Part shown: piece by piece, positions 21,136-30,900 of the stretch
Layout: the number at the start of each line of letters is the position of its first letter
Numbering within the stretch: position 1 is the stretch's first letter
Origin: a bacterium
Lineage (GTDB): Bacteria > Myxococcota_A > Polyangia > Nannocystales > Nannocystaceae
Length of the DNA: 64,000 bases
Direction: 5' to 3'
Assembly: GCA_024742475.1 (NCBI GenBank)
Contig: JANSYI010000011.1
Coordinates: 1 to 64,000 of the forward strand
Translations under genes and position numbers: made by a program
The notes under the pieces: model-generated
What the model saw: only the letters and a program-made list of their open reading frames with translations
Databases searched by the model: none
Told to the model about the DNA's origin: nothing

Positions 21136-21461
21136 CCCCCGCTCGCGAGCCCTTCGAGGAACTTGCCCAGGGCCCACGTCTGCTTGGCGCGCAGCCCGGT
21201 GACGAACTGCAGCCCCGCCGACGCGCCGTTGGTCCAGCGCACCTGCGCGTCGGCTTCGATCGGCTCGGGGATCTGCGGGACGTTGAACGACACGTGGACC
21301 GTCTCGCCCATCTGCAGCGCCGGCTCGAGCGGCACGCTGGCCAGCATGCCGCCGAGGCTGATGTTCTGGGTCATCGCGGTGACCTCTTCGTCGCCTCGAC
21401 GCACGCGTAGCGCGAGCTGAACATCAAACCGTTGGGTGCGTCGTTTGTCTTCGAACGCCAT
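21132..21461 (-). CDS. PilZ domain protein (single domain)
   Basis: A 109-residue stand-alone PilZ domain. The c-di-GMP motif is RRTQRF (RxxxR, residues 7-12) at the N-terminus and NISLGGMLAS (the [D/N]xSxxG motif, near residue 33). The C-terminal strand GLQFVTGL closes the barrel. Start is the ATG before AFEDKRR. It is the first of three overlapping genes ending with the metalloprotease, which makes it a likely second-messenger input for that unit. Confidence 0.88.
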   Translation of the reverse strand: MAFEDKRRTQRFDVQLALRVRRGDEEVTAMTQNISLGGMLASVPLEPALQMGETVHVSFNVPQIPEPIEADAQVRWTNGASAGLQFVTGLRAKQTWALGKFLEGLASGG

Positions 21462-21502
21462 GGGGCTCCGGACCGCCAGTGTCGACGCCCCACACCGCGG
21501 CG

Positions 21503-23506
21503 TCAATCGACCGGAGGGCCAGGATCGCCACGAGGCGGCCGCTGCCGCTGCGCGAACCACGGCCGGTAGGCCTTCATCTTGCGCTGCTGAAGGTCTGGGG
21601 CCCGCCGGCGGCACGTCTTGCGCTCTTCGCTGCCCGCAGGCGCGCCCCAGCGGACCTCTGGGCAGTCGTTGGGGTTGTATGCGACCTCGAACGCTTCGGC
21701 GCGCTCGACCAGGTCGGCCACGGTGAGCTCCCACGAAGACCCGTCGCTGCGCGTATAGCTGAACTTCGCCGACGGATCGGCCAACAGCGCCTCCCGAGCG
21801 GTCTTCAGCTCGGCCTTCAGCGCGTCCATCGACTGCCCCTTGGCCAGGTAGACCTCGGCATTGCGAGCGACCTTGGCCTCGAATTCGCGCACGAGGTCGA
21901 TTGCGATGAGCAGCCGAAGGTCACGGGCGGGGGTGGAGAAGTTCTCCCAGGCGCCGGTGGTCTCGAAGATGGCGTGCCCGTCGGGCATGTCGACCGTGCG
22001 GCCCTTGGCCACGTGTGCATCGCCGTTTCGAACCGACGTGACCCGCACCTTCGCCGCCTCGAGCAGCGCAGTCACGGCCGCCTGCTGGTCGGCGACGGCG
22101 TCTCGATGCCCCGGCGTGATCAGCGTGTCCATACGATCGTAGAACTGCTCGGGCGTCAGCGCCCCCTGCTCGAGGCTGAAGTCGTCGTAGCCGGACATCG
22201 AGGGCAGCTGCGCGTTGCTGGGGACCACCAGCGCCCTGGCGTCCCCCGCCTTTTCCACGCGATGAGGGCGAAACGCCTTGAACCCGCTGCCACCGAGCAC
22301 GGGGTCGGGGTTCCACAAGAAGTTGCCCTCCCAGAAGCGCTTGCGGGTAATGCTGCCGTCGGGCTGACCGTCGACCGCGTAGAGGATGCCCGGCTGCCCG
22401 TTGCCCGGCGGCACCCACTCGACGAGCACGAATAGATGCCCATAGGGGTCAGCGTAGGTCGTCCCCGGGCGGAGCGCGTCGCGACGCAGCGCCACCGGAT
22501 AGAAGTCGGTGTCGTCGGCGTCGAGCGCAGTGCGACCGTTGCCCGAGTGCACGCCCCAGGCGAGGGTTCGCTTGAAGAACTTCTGGACCGCGCCGAGCTC
22601 CCCAGGTTTGGAGCGGTCGGGCTCGTTCTCCGGCGGTCCGATCACCCCCCGCAGCGTTCCACACGCGGGCGCCTTGCCCTTGCCCCGCGAGCATCGACGA
22701 AAGCCGAACGGCAGCTCGCGTTTCCACGCGTAGTAGGCGCGCAGGAAGTAGGGGAGGTCGGCACAGTCGGGCTTGAGCCGTAGACCGCCCTCCCCCACGG
22801 GCGCGTCTTCGGCCCACCCATGGGCGTCGTGCAGCAGGTTGCGACTCGCGTCGGCGCTGACCAGGTCGAACCGCTCCCACGCCAAGTCCTCGCCGGCGGG
22901 CGCGGTGAAGAGCTCGCGGACCCACGCCGAGTACAGCGCCTCCTCTCCTGCATCCCAGCTGCGGGCCACCGGCCAGACGCCGTCCTCGGACGTCGCGCGG
23001 GGACGCGACGCCGCGCCCTTCTTGGGTCGCACCGTCAGGCACGCCAGCCCCTTGCCGCCCTGCCCCACGACGACGCGCACCGAGTCTGTGGCGGTGAAGC
23101 GACCGATGACCGCCGAGGGGACGCCCGGGCGATGCGTGATGTCGACCGACGGCAGGTCGCCATGGCCATCGAGCCGCATCGCCAGGGGTGTCTCGGTCGC
23201 GAGCGTGGCCGCGAGCACCGTGACGGGCTGCCCCACCACCGGCCTGCGCGGGCTGGTCAGGATGCCGATCGAGGGGTCGTCCTGCTCGGGGCACGCGCCC
23301 GCGTCGGCGGGCCCCGGGAGCGGCTCGGCCTCGGGCTGCGCGACCGCGGGCGAGCCGACGTCATGCTTGGGTTCGGGCGCGACGTCTGCGGGCGCCCCCG
23401 TCGAGGCGGCCAGCGTCTCGGGATCGGTCGACTCCGCGACCTCGGGCTCACAGCCGAAGACGCCGAGGACGAGCAGGCACATCGCCGCTGTGCGTCGCAA
23501 GCTCAC
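21503..23506 (-). CDS. Large lipoprotein with transglutaminase-like Cys/His/Asp motif
   Basis: A 667-residue lipoprotein. The signal ends at VFGC (Cys19) and is followed by ~60 disordered residues rich in Ala/Pro/Glu. An immunoglobulin-like region (about 78-160) precedes the main domain. There, DCADLPYFLRAYYAWK (Cys248), DPYGHLFVLVEW (His357) and YAVDGQPDG (Asp379) are spaced like the Cys-His-Asp triad of transglutaminase-like peptidases; this is my reading, not an established assignment. The C-terminal 200 residues are helical and charged. Start is GTG at 23506, with a TATTCC hexamer 8 nt before it. It is divergent from serA and lies 41 bp upstream of the PilZ gene. Confidence 0.65.
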   Translation of the reverse strand: MSLRRTAAMCLLVLGVFGCEPEVAESTDPETLAASTGAPADVAPEPKHDVGSPAVAQPEAEPLPGPADAGACPEQDDPSIGILTSPRRPVVGQPVTVLAATLATETPLAMRLDGHGDLPSVDITHRPGVPSAVIGRFTATDSVRVVVGQGGKGLACLTVRPKKGAASRPRATSEDGVWPVARSWDAGEEALYSAWVRELFTAPAGEDLAWERFDLVSADASRNLLHDAHGWAEDAPVGEGGLRLKPDCADLPYFLRAYYAWKRELPFGFRRCSRGKGKAPACGTLRGVIGPPENEPDRSKPGELGAVQKFFKRTLAWGVHSGNGRTALDADDTDFYPVALRRDALRPGTTYADPYGHLFVLVEWVPPGNGQPGILYAVDGQPDGSITRKRFWEGNFLWNPDPVLGGSGFKAFRPHRVEKAGDARALVVPSNAQLPSMSGYDDFSLEQGALTPEQFYDRMDTLITPGHRDAVADQQAAVTALLEAAKVRVTSVRNGDAHVAKGRTVDMPDGHAIFETTGAWENFSTPARDLRLLIAIDLVREFEAKVARNAEVYLAKGQSMDALKAELKTAREALLADPSAKFSYTRSDGSSWELTVADLVERAEAFEVAYNPNDCPEVRWGAPAGSEERKTCRRRAPDLQQRKMKAYRPWFAQRQRPPRGDPGPPVD

Positions 23507-23514
23507 GAGTGGGT

Positions 23515-23520
23515 GGAATA
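23515..23520 (-). promoter_or_regulatory. Possible -10 hexamer TATTCC, leaderless lipoprotein gene
   Basis: TATTCC on the minus strand ends 8 nt before the GTG at 23506 and there is no purine-rich ribosome-binding site. It fits the recurrent TAnnnn-plus-start pattern of this window. Confidence 0.35.
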
Positions 23521-23552
23521 TCGCGCCCGGGGAGGCCGCGCCACCCCTGTGA

Positions 23553-23558
23553 TACTCG
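23553..23558 (+). promoter_or_regulatory. Possible extended -10 (TGATACTCG) of serA
   Basis: TACTCG preceded by TG one base away (extended -10 form) ends 6 nt before the serA ATG at 23565. No ribosome-binding site is visible, so the mRNA is probably leaderless. Confidence 0.4.
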
Positions 23559-23564
23559 GATCGC

Positions 23565-24776
23565 ATGCTGGTGCTCATCGCTGACAAGTTGCCTGCGAAA
23601 GGCTTGGCTGACCTCCGCGAGCGTGGACTGACGGTCGACGCGCGCCCCGACCTCGGCGCCGACGACCTCCCCGCCGCGGTGGCCGAATGTGGAGCAGGCA
23701 TCTTGGTGGTGCGCTCCACCAAGGTCACCGCCGCGGTGTTCGAGAAGGCCAGCAACCTCGGGCTGGTCATTCGCGCCGGCGCAGGGGTGAACACGATCGA
23801 CCTCGACGCGGCCAGCCGCAACGGCGTCTACGTCGCGAACTGCCCCGGACGCAATGCGATCGCGGTCGCCGAACTCACGATGGGGCTGCTGCTGTCGATG
23901 GATCGCCGAATCCCCGACGCGGTCGCCGACCTGCGCGCTGGTCGATGGCGCAAGAAGCTCTATGGCAAGGCCGACGGCCTGCTCGGGCGGCGGCTCGGGC
24001 TCATCGGCTTTGGCTCGATCGCCCAGGCGGTGGCCGAGCGCGCGCTGGCCTTCGGCATGCACGTGGGTGCCTACAGCCGCAGCCTCACCGAGGCGACCGC
24101 CGCGGCCCACGGCGTCAAGGCGTACGGCTCCCTCGACGAGCTGCTCTCCGAGTGCGACGCGGTGAGCCTGCACGTCCCCTATGGCGAAGGGACCAAGCAC
24201 CTCATCGGGGCGCCGCAGCTGGCCAAGATGAAAGACGGCGCGATGCTCGTGCACACCGCACGCGGTGGTGTGGTCGACGACGCGGCGCTGCGCGAGGCGG
24301 TCGAGGCCGGCCGCATCCGCGCAGGCCTCGACGTGTTCGAGGACGAGCCCGCCTCGGGCGACGCGCCCTTCGACGCGCCGCTGCGGGACGTGCCGGGCGT
24401 CTACGGGACCCCGCACATCGGAGCGTCGACGGAGCAGGCCCAGCTCGCCACAGCCGCCGAGGTCGTCCGCATCGTCGAGGGATACATGGACCACGGCGGC
24501 GTCGCCAACGTGGTCAACGTCGTGCCGCAGCGCGACGCAGGCTGGAGCATCGTCGTCCGGCATCGCGACCGGGTCGGTGTGCTCGCAAACGTGCTCGGCG
24601 CGCTGCGCGAGGAGAACACCAACGTTCAAGAGATGCAGAACGTCATCTTCCGGGGCAACGAAGCGGCGAGCGCCACGATCGTCGTGCAGCGCGAGCCGAC
24701 CGAGGCGCTGCTCGGCAAGCTGCGCGAGCACGACGACATCCTTTCGGTGCAAGTCCGAGCAATCGGCCTCTCGTGA
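23565..24776 (+). CDS. serA: D-3-phosphoglycerate dehydrogenase
   Basis: First step of serine synthesis: 3-phosphoglycerate to 3-phosphohydroxypyruvate with NAD. The 403-residue chain has the substrate-domain motif IRAGAGVNTIDLDAA, the NAD loop GLIGFGSIAQAVAERA, the catalytic segments VHTARGGVVDDAAL (with the Arg) and GTPHIGAST (His), and a C-terminal ACT-type regulatory domain beginning WSIVVRHRDRVGVLANVL. It overlaps pdxB by 4 bp; the two enzymes are paralogues working in serine and pyridoxal phosphate synthesis. Confidence 0.9.
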   Translation: MLVLIADKLPAKGLADLRERGLTVDARPDLGADDLPAAVAECGAGILVVRSTKVTAAVFEKASNLGLVIRAGAGVNTIDLDAASRNGVYVANCPGRNAIAVAELTMGLLLSMDRRIPDAVADLRAGRWRKKLYGKADGLLGRRLGLIGFGSIAQAVAERALAFGMHVGAYSRSLTEATAAAHGVKAYGSLDELLSECDAVSLHVPYGEGTKHLIGAPQLAKMKDGAMLVHTARGGVVDDAALREAVEAGRIRAGLDVFEDEPASGDAPFDAPLRDVPGVYGTPHIGASTEQAQLATAAEVVRIVEGYMDHGGVANVVNVVPQRDAGWSIVVRHRDRVGVLANVLGALREENTNVQEMQNVIFRGNEAASATIVVQREPTEALLGKLREHDDILSVQVRAIGLS

Positions 24777-25882
24777 CGCCCCTGCGCATCGTCGCGGACG
24801 ACGCCATCCCGCACCTCTCCGAGGCGTTCGGCGAAGTGACGCGCGTTCGCGGGGCCGAGATCACGCGGGAGCATCTCCTCGACGCGGACGCTCTGCTCGT
24901 GCGCAGCGTGACGCGGGTGGACGCCGCGCTCGTCGAGGACACCCCGCTGCGCTTCGTCGGGAGCGCGACGGCCGGCATCGATCACGTGGACACCGACGCC
25001 CTGCGTGCTGGGGGCATCGCGTTCGCACACGCCCCGGGATGCAACGCGCGTGCGGTCGTGGAGTACGTACTCGCCGCCACGCTCGGCTGGAGCGAGCTGC
25101 GTGGGCCCGTCGGCGTGGTGGGGCACGGGCAGATCGGTCGCCGGCTCACCGCGGCGCTGCGTCGACTCGGGCTCGAGGTCTGGGTGTGCGATCCGCCCCG
25201 TGCCGAGGCCGGAGACGGCCAGGAGCGCTACGTCGAGCTGAACGTGCTGCTCGAGCGATGCCACACCGTCACGCTGCACGTCCCGCGGTCCCGCGGCCCC
25301 CACGGCACGCACCACCTCATCGACGAAGCCGCGCTCGCACGCCTCGCGCCGGGCTCTCGCGTGATCAACACCAGCCGCGGCGACGTGGTCGACAACGTCG
25401 CGCTGCACCGCTGGCTCGATGCTGGCCGAGGAGACGCGGTCCTCGACGTCTGGGAAGGCGAGCCCGCGCTGCGCTGGGAGCTGCTCGCGCATCCGGGCGT
25501 GATACTGGCGACCCCCCACATCGCCGGCTACACCGCCGAGGGCAAGGCCCGCGGCACCGCCATGGTGCACGCCGCCATGACACGCATCTTCGACGATCTG
25601 CCGCGCTTCGACCCCGCGCGGGTGCTGCCTCCGCGGGTCGCCCCTCCCGAGGCGACGCCCGAAGCCACGCTGCGCGCGCTGCACCCACTCCGCGAGACGG
25701 ACGCCTCGTTGCGCGCGCTGGCACGGCGACCGGAGGCGTCGCGGCCGGGCGCCTTCGAGTCGCTGCGCCGGGGCTACCGCCTCCGCCGGGAGGTTCCCCA
25801 CGACGCAGCGGGTCCACTCGCCGACGCGTTGCGCTGGGCCGACGACGCCCTCGTGCCTAGCGCCCCCGGATACGATCGATGA
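24773..25882 (+). CDS. pdxB: Erythronate-4-phosphate dehydrogenase
   Basis: Second step of the DXP-dependent pyridoxal 5'-phosphate pathway. The 369-residue product begins LRIVADDAIPHLSEAFG and has the PdxB signature VGSATAGIDHVDTDAL, the short NAD motif VGVVGHGQIGRRLTAAL, the catalytic Arg in NTSRGDVVDN and the His in ATPHIAGYTAEGK. The long helical C-terminal dimerisation domain is present. Start is GTG at 24773, overlapping the serA stop. Its 3' end overlaps the convergent methyltransferase gene by 26 bp. Confidence 0.9.
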   Translation: MTPLRIVADDAIPHLSEAFGEVTRVRGAEITREHLLDADALLVRSVTRVDAALVEDTPLRFVGSATAGIDHVDTDALRAGGIAFAHAPGCNARAVVEYVLAATLGWSELRGPVGVVGHGQIGRRLTAALRRLGLEVWVCDPPRAEAGDGQERYVELNVLLERCHTVTLHVPRSRGPHGTHHLIDEAALARLAPGSRVINTSRGDVVDNVALHRWLDAGRGDAVLDVWEGEPALRWELLAHPGVILATPHIAGYTAEGKARGTAMVHAAMTRIFDDLPRFDPARVLPPRVAPPEATPEATLRALHPLRETDASLRALARRPEASRPGAFESLRRGYRLRREVPHDAAGPLADALRWADDALVPSAPGYDR

Positions 25883-26396
25883 GGATCGCCATCGCCGCGC
25901 GCACCGACAGGTGATTGAACCCCGTGCCCGCGTCGATGGGCTGCAGCTGCGCGTCGCAGCGGCGCAGGACGGACGGTGCCAGTCCCCAGGCCTTGCCGAT
26001 GACGAGCAGCACGTCGCTTCCACCGGCGAGCCGCTCCCGCACGTCCTCGAAGCCCACCGAGGGCTCCCGCGCCACCGCGCTGGTTGCCACGAGCAGGGGC
26101 GGCTCGGGCCTGGAGGCGTCCGCGATCGCGTCTTCGAGGGAGGCACACCAGACCAGCGCGTCCATACGGCCGCGCGCGGCGTCGCGCGCGTCGCTCTTGG
26201 CGTGCGCGATGATGCGTGCCGCCTTGTCGCGCTGCGCGGGGACGGGGTTGACGACATAGAGCGTGGGGATGCCGTAGGTCAGCGCCAGGCGACCTCCGTC
26301 GAAGACGTCGAACTCGTCGATGACCGAGGCAATCTCCTCGCCGTTGCGGTTGATGACCGGATGGTGGACCAACGCCACCCGGAGCGTGCCGTTCAT
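25857..26396 (-). CDS. SPOUT-class RNA methyltransferase
   Basis: A 179-residue SAM-dependent RNA methyltransferase of the small trefoil-knot family often found near trmD in other bacteria (PF09936 type, recalled rather than searched). Visible features are the start RVALVHHPVINRNGE, LTYGIPTLYVVNPVP, LLVATSAVA, LLVIGKAWGLAPSVL and the C-terminal knot FNHLSVRAAMAILIDR. Its start overlaps the stop of the gamma-carboxylase-like gene (ATGA), so it is translated in the same operon, although the functions seem unrelated. The RNA target is unknown. Confidence 0.8.
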   Translation of the reverse strand: MNGTLRVALVHHPVINRNGEEIASVIDEFDVFDGGRLALTYGIPTLYVVNPVPAQRDKAARIIAHAKSDARDAARGRMDALVWCASLEDAIADASRPEPPLLVATSAVAREPSVGFEDVRERLAGGSDVLLVIGKAWGLAPSVLRRCDAQLQPIDAGTGFNHLSVRAAMAILIDRIRGR

Positions 26397-27898
26397 CGTT
26401 GCGCCCCCGGATGCGGCGGCTCGGTCCACGTCATCGGGAGCACCCACGGGTAGGCGCCCCACGAGCCCCGCTGGTGACCGATCTCCTGCTGCGGATCGAT
26501 GAAGCGCTGCGGTTTGCGGTAGTTGAGCGAGGTGAACGCATCGACGTAGACCTCGACGACGCGCCCCTGTTGCTCGCGGTACCGGGTGACGAGGTGGTTG
26601 GCGTATTGCCGGATGAGTTCGGGCTTGCCGCGAATCTTCCGCGCCTGTCGCTTGCTCAGCTCGTCGGCGGGGTCGACGGTCCACGTCTCGCCCGACACGG
26701 TGTCGACCACCCTGTATTGCACCGAGCCCTTCTTGGAGCGCAGCTTCATGCGCCACGAAAAGTAGTGCCCCTCCTCGTTCCACGCCACGTCCCCGGGGTA
26801 GAGATGGTGGCGAAGCGGGACGAGCAGCTGCACGACGAACCACGCCACCCACAGCCGGGTCCAGATCGCCGCCCCGCGCACTCGGGTGCCCTGGCCCTGG
26901 CCGCGCTGGGTGATCCACGCAATGGCAGCGGCAACGTAGCGGCCCGCCCGCGGGATGCGAAGCGACCAGTCGGGCGCCAAGAACAGCGTCGTTGCGGCGA
27001 GCATCAGCCACGGAAACACCCCGATCGAAAACAGGTGCATGTTCGAGACGTGAAACCCCACCGCCGCGACCGCGGCCAGCGGCCGGGTCTTCCTCCACAC
27101 CAGCGCCGGCGCGATCAGCAGGTCGAACGCGACCCCGCCGTAGGCGATGAACACCGTGAACGCCTCGGAGGCGACGATGTCGTGCAGCCGGTCGGAGAGC
27201 GGCGTCGCCGCAGGAGACACCCACGCGACCGCGTGGTCGACCGAACGGATCCACGGGGTCTTCGCGACGCGATCGGCTGATCCCTGCATCCAGCGGCGGA
27301 TCGGCTGGTGGTACACCATCCAGTCGACGTTGAACTTCGCAATCGCGCCGTAGACGTAGACGATGCCGAGCTGAAGCCGAAGGAACGCCCGCGGCCACAC
27401 CGGCACGACGTCCGAGGCCAGCGAGGGCCGGATCAGCGCGTCGAGGGAGAGGGTCCGGTGGGCCGGCACGAGGACCATCACCCCCGCCAGCAGGGAGATC
27501 AGGTACGCGTGGTTGAGGTAGTTGGCCGCGCCCAGAAGGAACTCGTAGGTGTGGGCCACGAAGAAGACCAGCGACGCGGCTCGGTAGGCCAGCCCCAGCG
27601 ACACCATCGCCGCCGAGACGATCATCGCGATCGTGACGGCCGTCATGCCCGGACCGTCCAGCGCGTGCACCCACTCGAAGCCGAGGTACTTGAACAAGAA
27701 CGGCGGCTCGACGTAGTAGCGGTGGATCCATCCGTGGGCGAGGTAGCGCCACGACTCCCACGCCATCAAGGCGCCCCAGAGCATCCGGTAGATCGCCAAC
27801 GCAGCGGCTGGCTCGGGCGAGAACAACCACGCCGAAAGCCGCTCCCACCGTCCGATGGGGGTCTCGCGCGTCGAAGCTGAGGCGTCGTCCGTCGCCAC
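26393..27898 (-). CDS. HTTM / vitamin K-dependent gamma-carboxylase-like membrane protein
   Basis: A 501-residue polytopic membrane protein of the family that includes the animal vitamin K-dependent gamma-glutamyl carboxylase. NYLNHAYLISLLAG (H130) matches the NHxYLxxLL motif holding the animal active-site His, and VYVYGAIAKFNVDW (K188) matches the K-L-D-A-D-W motif of the catalytic base. FHVSNMHLFSIGVFPWLML is another family block. After the membrane part there is a ~130-residue soluble C-terminal domain (EGHYFSWRMKLRSKKGS onward). It follows the protease-barrel gene by 16 bp and overlaps the methyltransferase gene. Vitamin K use in this organism is unproven; bacterial members may act on other substrates. 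Confidence 0.8.
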   Translation of the reverse strand: MATDDASASTRETPIGRWERLSAWLFSPEPAAALAIYRMLWGALMAWESWRYLAHGWIHRYYVEPPFLFKYLGFEWVHALDGPGMTAVTIAMIVSAAMVSLGLAYRAASLVFFVAHTYEFLLGAANYLNHAYLISLLAGVMVLVPAHRTLSLDALIRPSLASDVVPVWPRAFLRLQLGIVYVYGAIAKFNVDWMVYHQPIRRWMQGSADRVAKTPWIRSVDHAVAWVSPAATPLSDRLHDIVASEAFTVFIAYGGVAFDLLIAPALVWRKTRPLAAVAAVGFHVSNMHLFSIGVFPWLMLAATTLFLAPDWSLRIPRAGRYVAAAIAWITQRGQGQGTRVRGAAIWTRLWVAWFVVQLLVPLRHHLYPGDVAWNEEGHYFSWRMKLRSKKGSVQYRVVDTVSGETWTVDPADELSKRQARKIRGKPELIRQYANHLVTRYREQQGRVVEVYVDAFTSLNYRKPQRFIDPQQEIGHQRGSWGAYPWVLPMTWTEPPHPGAQR

Positions 27899-27914
27899 GA
27901 TCGCTGCGATCGTG

Positions 27915-30900
27915 TCAGAAGGACGTCGAGACGACCAGGCGGAACGTGTCGGCGCCGCCGAGCGAACGCATGAACCCGTGCGCGTACTTCAAGAACAGGT
28001 TGACGCCCTCGCCGTAGCCCATCCTAAACGAGAAGACGAGCGCAGCGCCGCTTCCCACGAGGACATCGCGAACGTCGGTGGGGTCGGTCCAAGCGTTGCC
28101 CACGTCGACGAAGGGAATCATGCCCACGCGGGTCAGGAACGCCGGCAACGTTCCAACACCTCGGTCGACGTCGGCCAGCGGGATGCGGTACTCGGCGGTG
28201 GCCCGGGCGAAGTAGCGGCCCTGGGCGGCCCCGACCCCGTAGCCGCGCAGCAGGCTGCAGCCCGAGGTCCCAAAGCCGGTCCGACCGAGCAGGGCCCGAA
28301 TCGCGTCGCCCCCCGCGATGAAGTCGCCGACGCAGAACGCCCCGCGGTTGCGAAAGCCGCCGGCCGCGGCCCCACCCCGCCAGCGCAGCGCCAGCGACTG
28401 GTGCCCACGCCACGGCATCGGGATCGTCTCGTTGTAGGAGACGCTCGTGTTGATGTCGCCGAAGTCGCCGCCGAGTCTTCGATCGATGACCCCCACCCGG
28501 ACGCTGACCGAACGCCCCTGCTCGGTGCCGTAGGTGAAACGTCCCGCGCCGTCCGACTCGTTGGAGTACGAGGCCGACAGCGCCACCTCGGCCGCGTCAC
28601 CCACCTCGGGCAGCCGCGTCACCGGAGCGTTCGGGTCGACGGCGGCCGAGTTGGCGTCGAGGTTCTCCCACCTGCGCCACACGTACTCGGCTCCGAACGA
28701 GGCGCTGTGCTGCGCGTGACGGACCACCGGCAAGCTCGTGCCGACTGACAGCGTCGAGACGCGCTCGCGGTACCCCGTGAGCACGTAGGTGTCGTTCTGG
28801 GCGCCGAGCGGTCGGTCGTAGTCGAAGCGTGTGAAACCCGAGGTTCGGTTGACCAGCCCGCGTGAGGCCGAGAACCGAAACGCGGGCCACAAGCGATCGA
28901 ACGTGTAGGCCATGGCGCCCGAGGCGATCCGCTGGTCGGCGTTGTAGTTGAAGAACATCAGCGCCGAGTGGTAGCCGAGCACGTCGGTGATGCCGGTCTC
29001 GAACCCCAGCCCCGTGCCGAAGTCACTCGACTGGAAGTCGAACGCGGTGGGGAAGAACAGCCGCGGGTAGAACGTCTCGATTGCTCGATAGCGGTGGGAG
29101 CCCAACGAAAGCGGGCGACCGTTCTGTCCGGGGAGCTGGGGCTTGGGGTCGGAGACCGGCGGAAGGTCCGAGACCGAGGGCATCACGGGGAGCCACTGCT
29201 CGGGGTCGAAGTCCATCACCCACAGGTCGTATCCGTTCTTGTTGTAGCCGACGTACGCCAGCCGCTCGCCGTCGTGGCTCACCCGCGGCTGAAATGCCGC
29301 GCCGAGCACGTTGCTGACCTGATGGAGCGTCTGGGCCTCGGTGTCCCAGGCGTAGATGTTGTAGACGTCGTCGCGATCGCTGCCGAAGAGGATGTAGCGC
29401 CCGTCGGGCGACCACGACGGAGACATGTCGATGTGCCGGTCGGCGGTGATGCGCCGCGTCGTGCCGGTGGCGACCTCGTGCACGTAGATGTCGCGGTAGC
29501 CCCCCTCGACGAACCCCGAGTACGCCACCCGCTCGCCGTCGGGGCTCCACTTGGGCGAGTAGACCTGCGAGACGCGGTCGATGGGCGGCAGCTCGCGGAC
29601 GTCGCCCGTGTCGAGCGCCAAGAAGCCGAGCCGGGACTGGGCGGCGTCGTTGCGGCGGAACACCACCGTCCGCCCATCGGGGGACACGTCGGGCTCGCTT
29701 GCCCGCAGCCCGAAGGTGAGCTGCTCGGCGCCGCGAGGATCGCCGCCGTTCCACCGCCACAGGTCGCTCCACCGGTAGCGGAAGTCGTAGACCCCCGTCT
29801 GGTCGAACACGATGTCGCCTGTCGCCCCGACGAAGCTCGCGCCGCCGGGGTTCTCCATGTCGAAGACCTGCTGGAGATCGACATCCGCGCCTTGTCGACC
29901 GATGCCGACGCCCTCTCGAATGCGACCGCCGGTGGCCGAGATGCGCTTGACCCCCTCGTCGCGGTGACCATCGCCCTTGTAGAAGTAGATGTATGCGTCG
30001 TCGCGCGACCAAAACGGGTACTGCGTCGTCTCGCCCCCGAAGGTCAGCCGGCGGCCCTGCCGAAGGCCCCGCGCACGAATGCGCCGGGCCTGCGCTCGAA
30101 AGCGACGCGTGGTGTCCTCTTTGAACTCGTCCCACAGCTGATAGAAGGTGATGCCCAAGACCTTCTCGAGCGCCTTGTTGATGCCGTAGGGAATCACCTG
30201 CGTGGCGTAGACGTGGCTGAGCTCGCGCAGCTTGTCCTCGCCGTAGCGCGCGATGATGTAGTGCATGAAGTGTCCGCCGTAGAGGTAGACGGACGTGACA
30301 TGGGGAAAGACGCGCGCGTTGTTGCTGACCTGGTCGATGGTCTGGAACGAGCCCTCGAGCACCGCCATCCGCAACAGGGCGTCGAACTGCGCGGAGCGGA
30401 GGCGCCCCATCGACGAGTATTTCGACTCCTGCGCCGTCGCGACGCCCTCGATGAACCACCGAGGCTGCACGATGTTCGGAGTGGTGATCTTTCCGAGCAC
30501 CCCGAGCCCGAAGACCGCGTTGATCGCCCGTGCGATGCCGTGGACCGTATCGAGGTGCACCACGTGCACGAGCTCGTGCGTGGTGAGGATGTCGATCCAG
30601 TCGTCGTATGCCTCGAGTACCGAGAGCGACTCGGGCGCGGTGACGTAGTTGACGATCTGCGGGTAGGGGTTGGCGGTCGCGCGCCCGTTCGCCGCGTCTT
30701 GACTGTCGGTGATCGTGATGTGGGTCTTGAGAAAGACGTCGTGCCCCCACGCCTGCGTCAGCTCGGCGTACGCCTTCTCGGCGAGCATCGCCGTCCGCTC
30801 GGCGTGGTCCTCTTGCCCGGACCAGAAGTGAACGTAGAAGTGCTCGGTCTCGATGGTCTTCCACTTCACGTCGGGGTTGCTCGCCGACGCGAATGATGGC

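Noticed and set aside
23687..24772. pdxB frame extended upstream through serA
   Set aside because: The upstream part is an out-of-frame reading of serA; the GTG at 24773 starts the PdxB homology and overlaps the serA stop.
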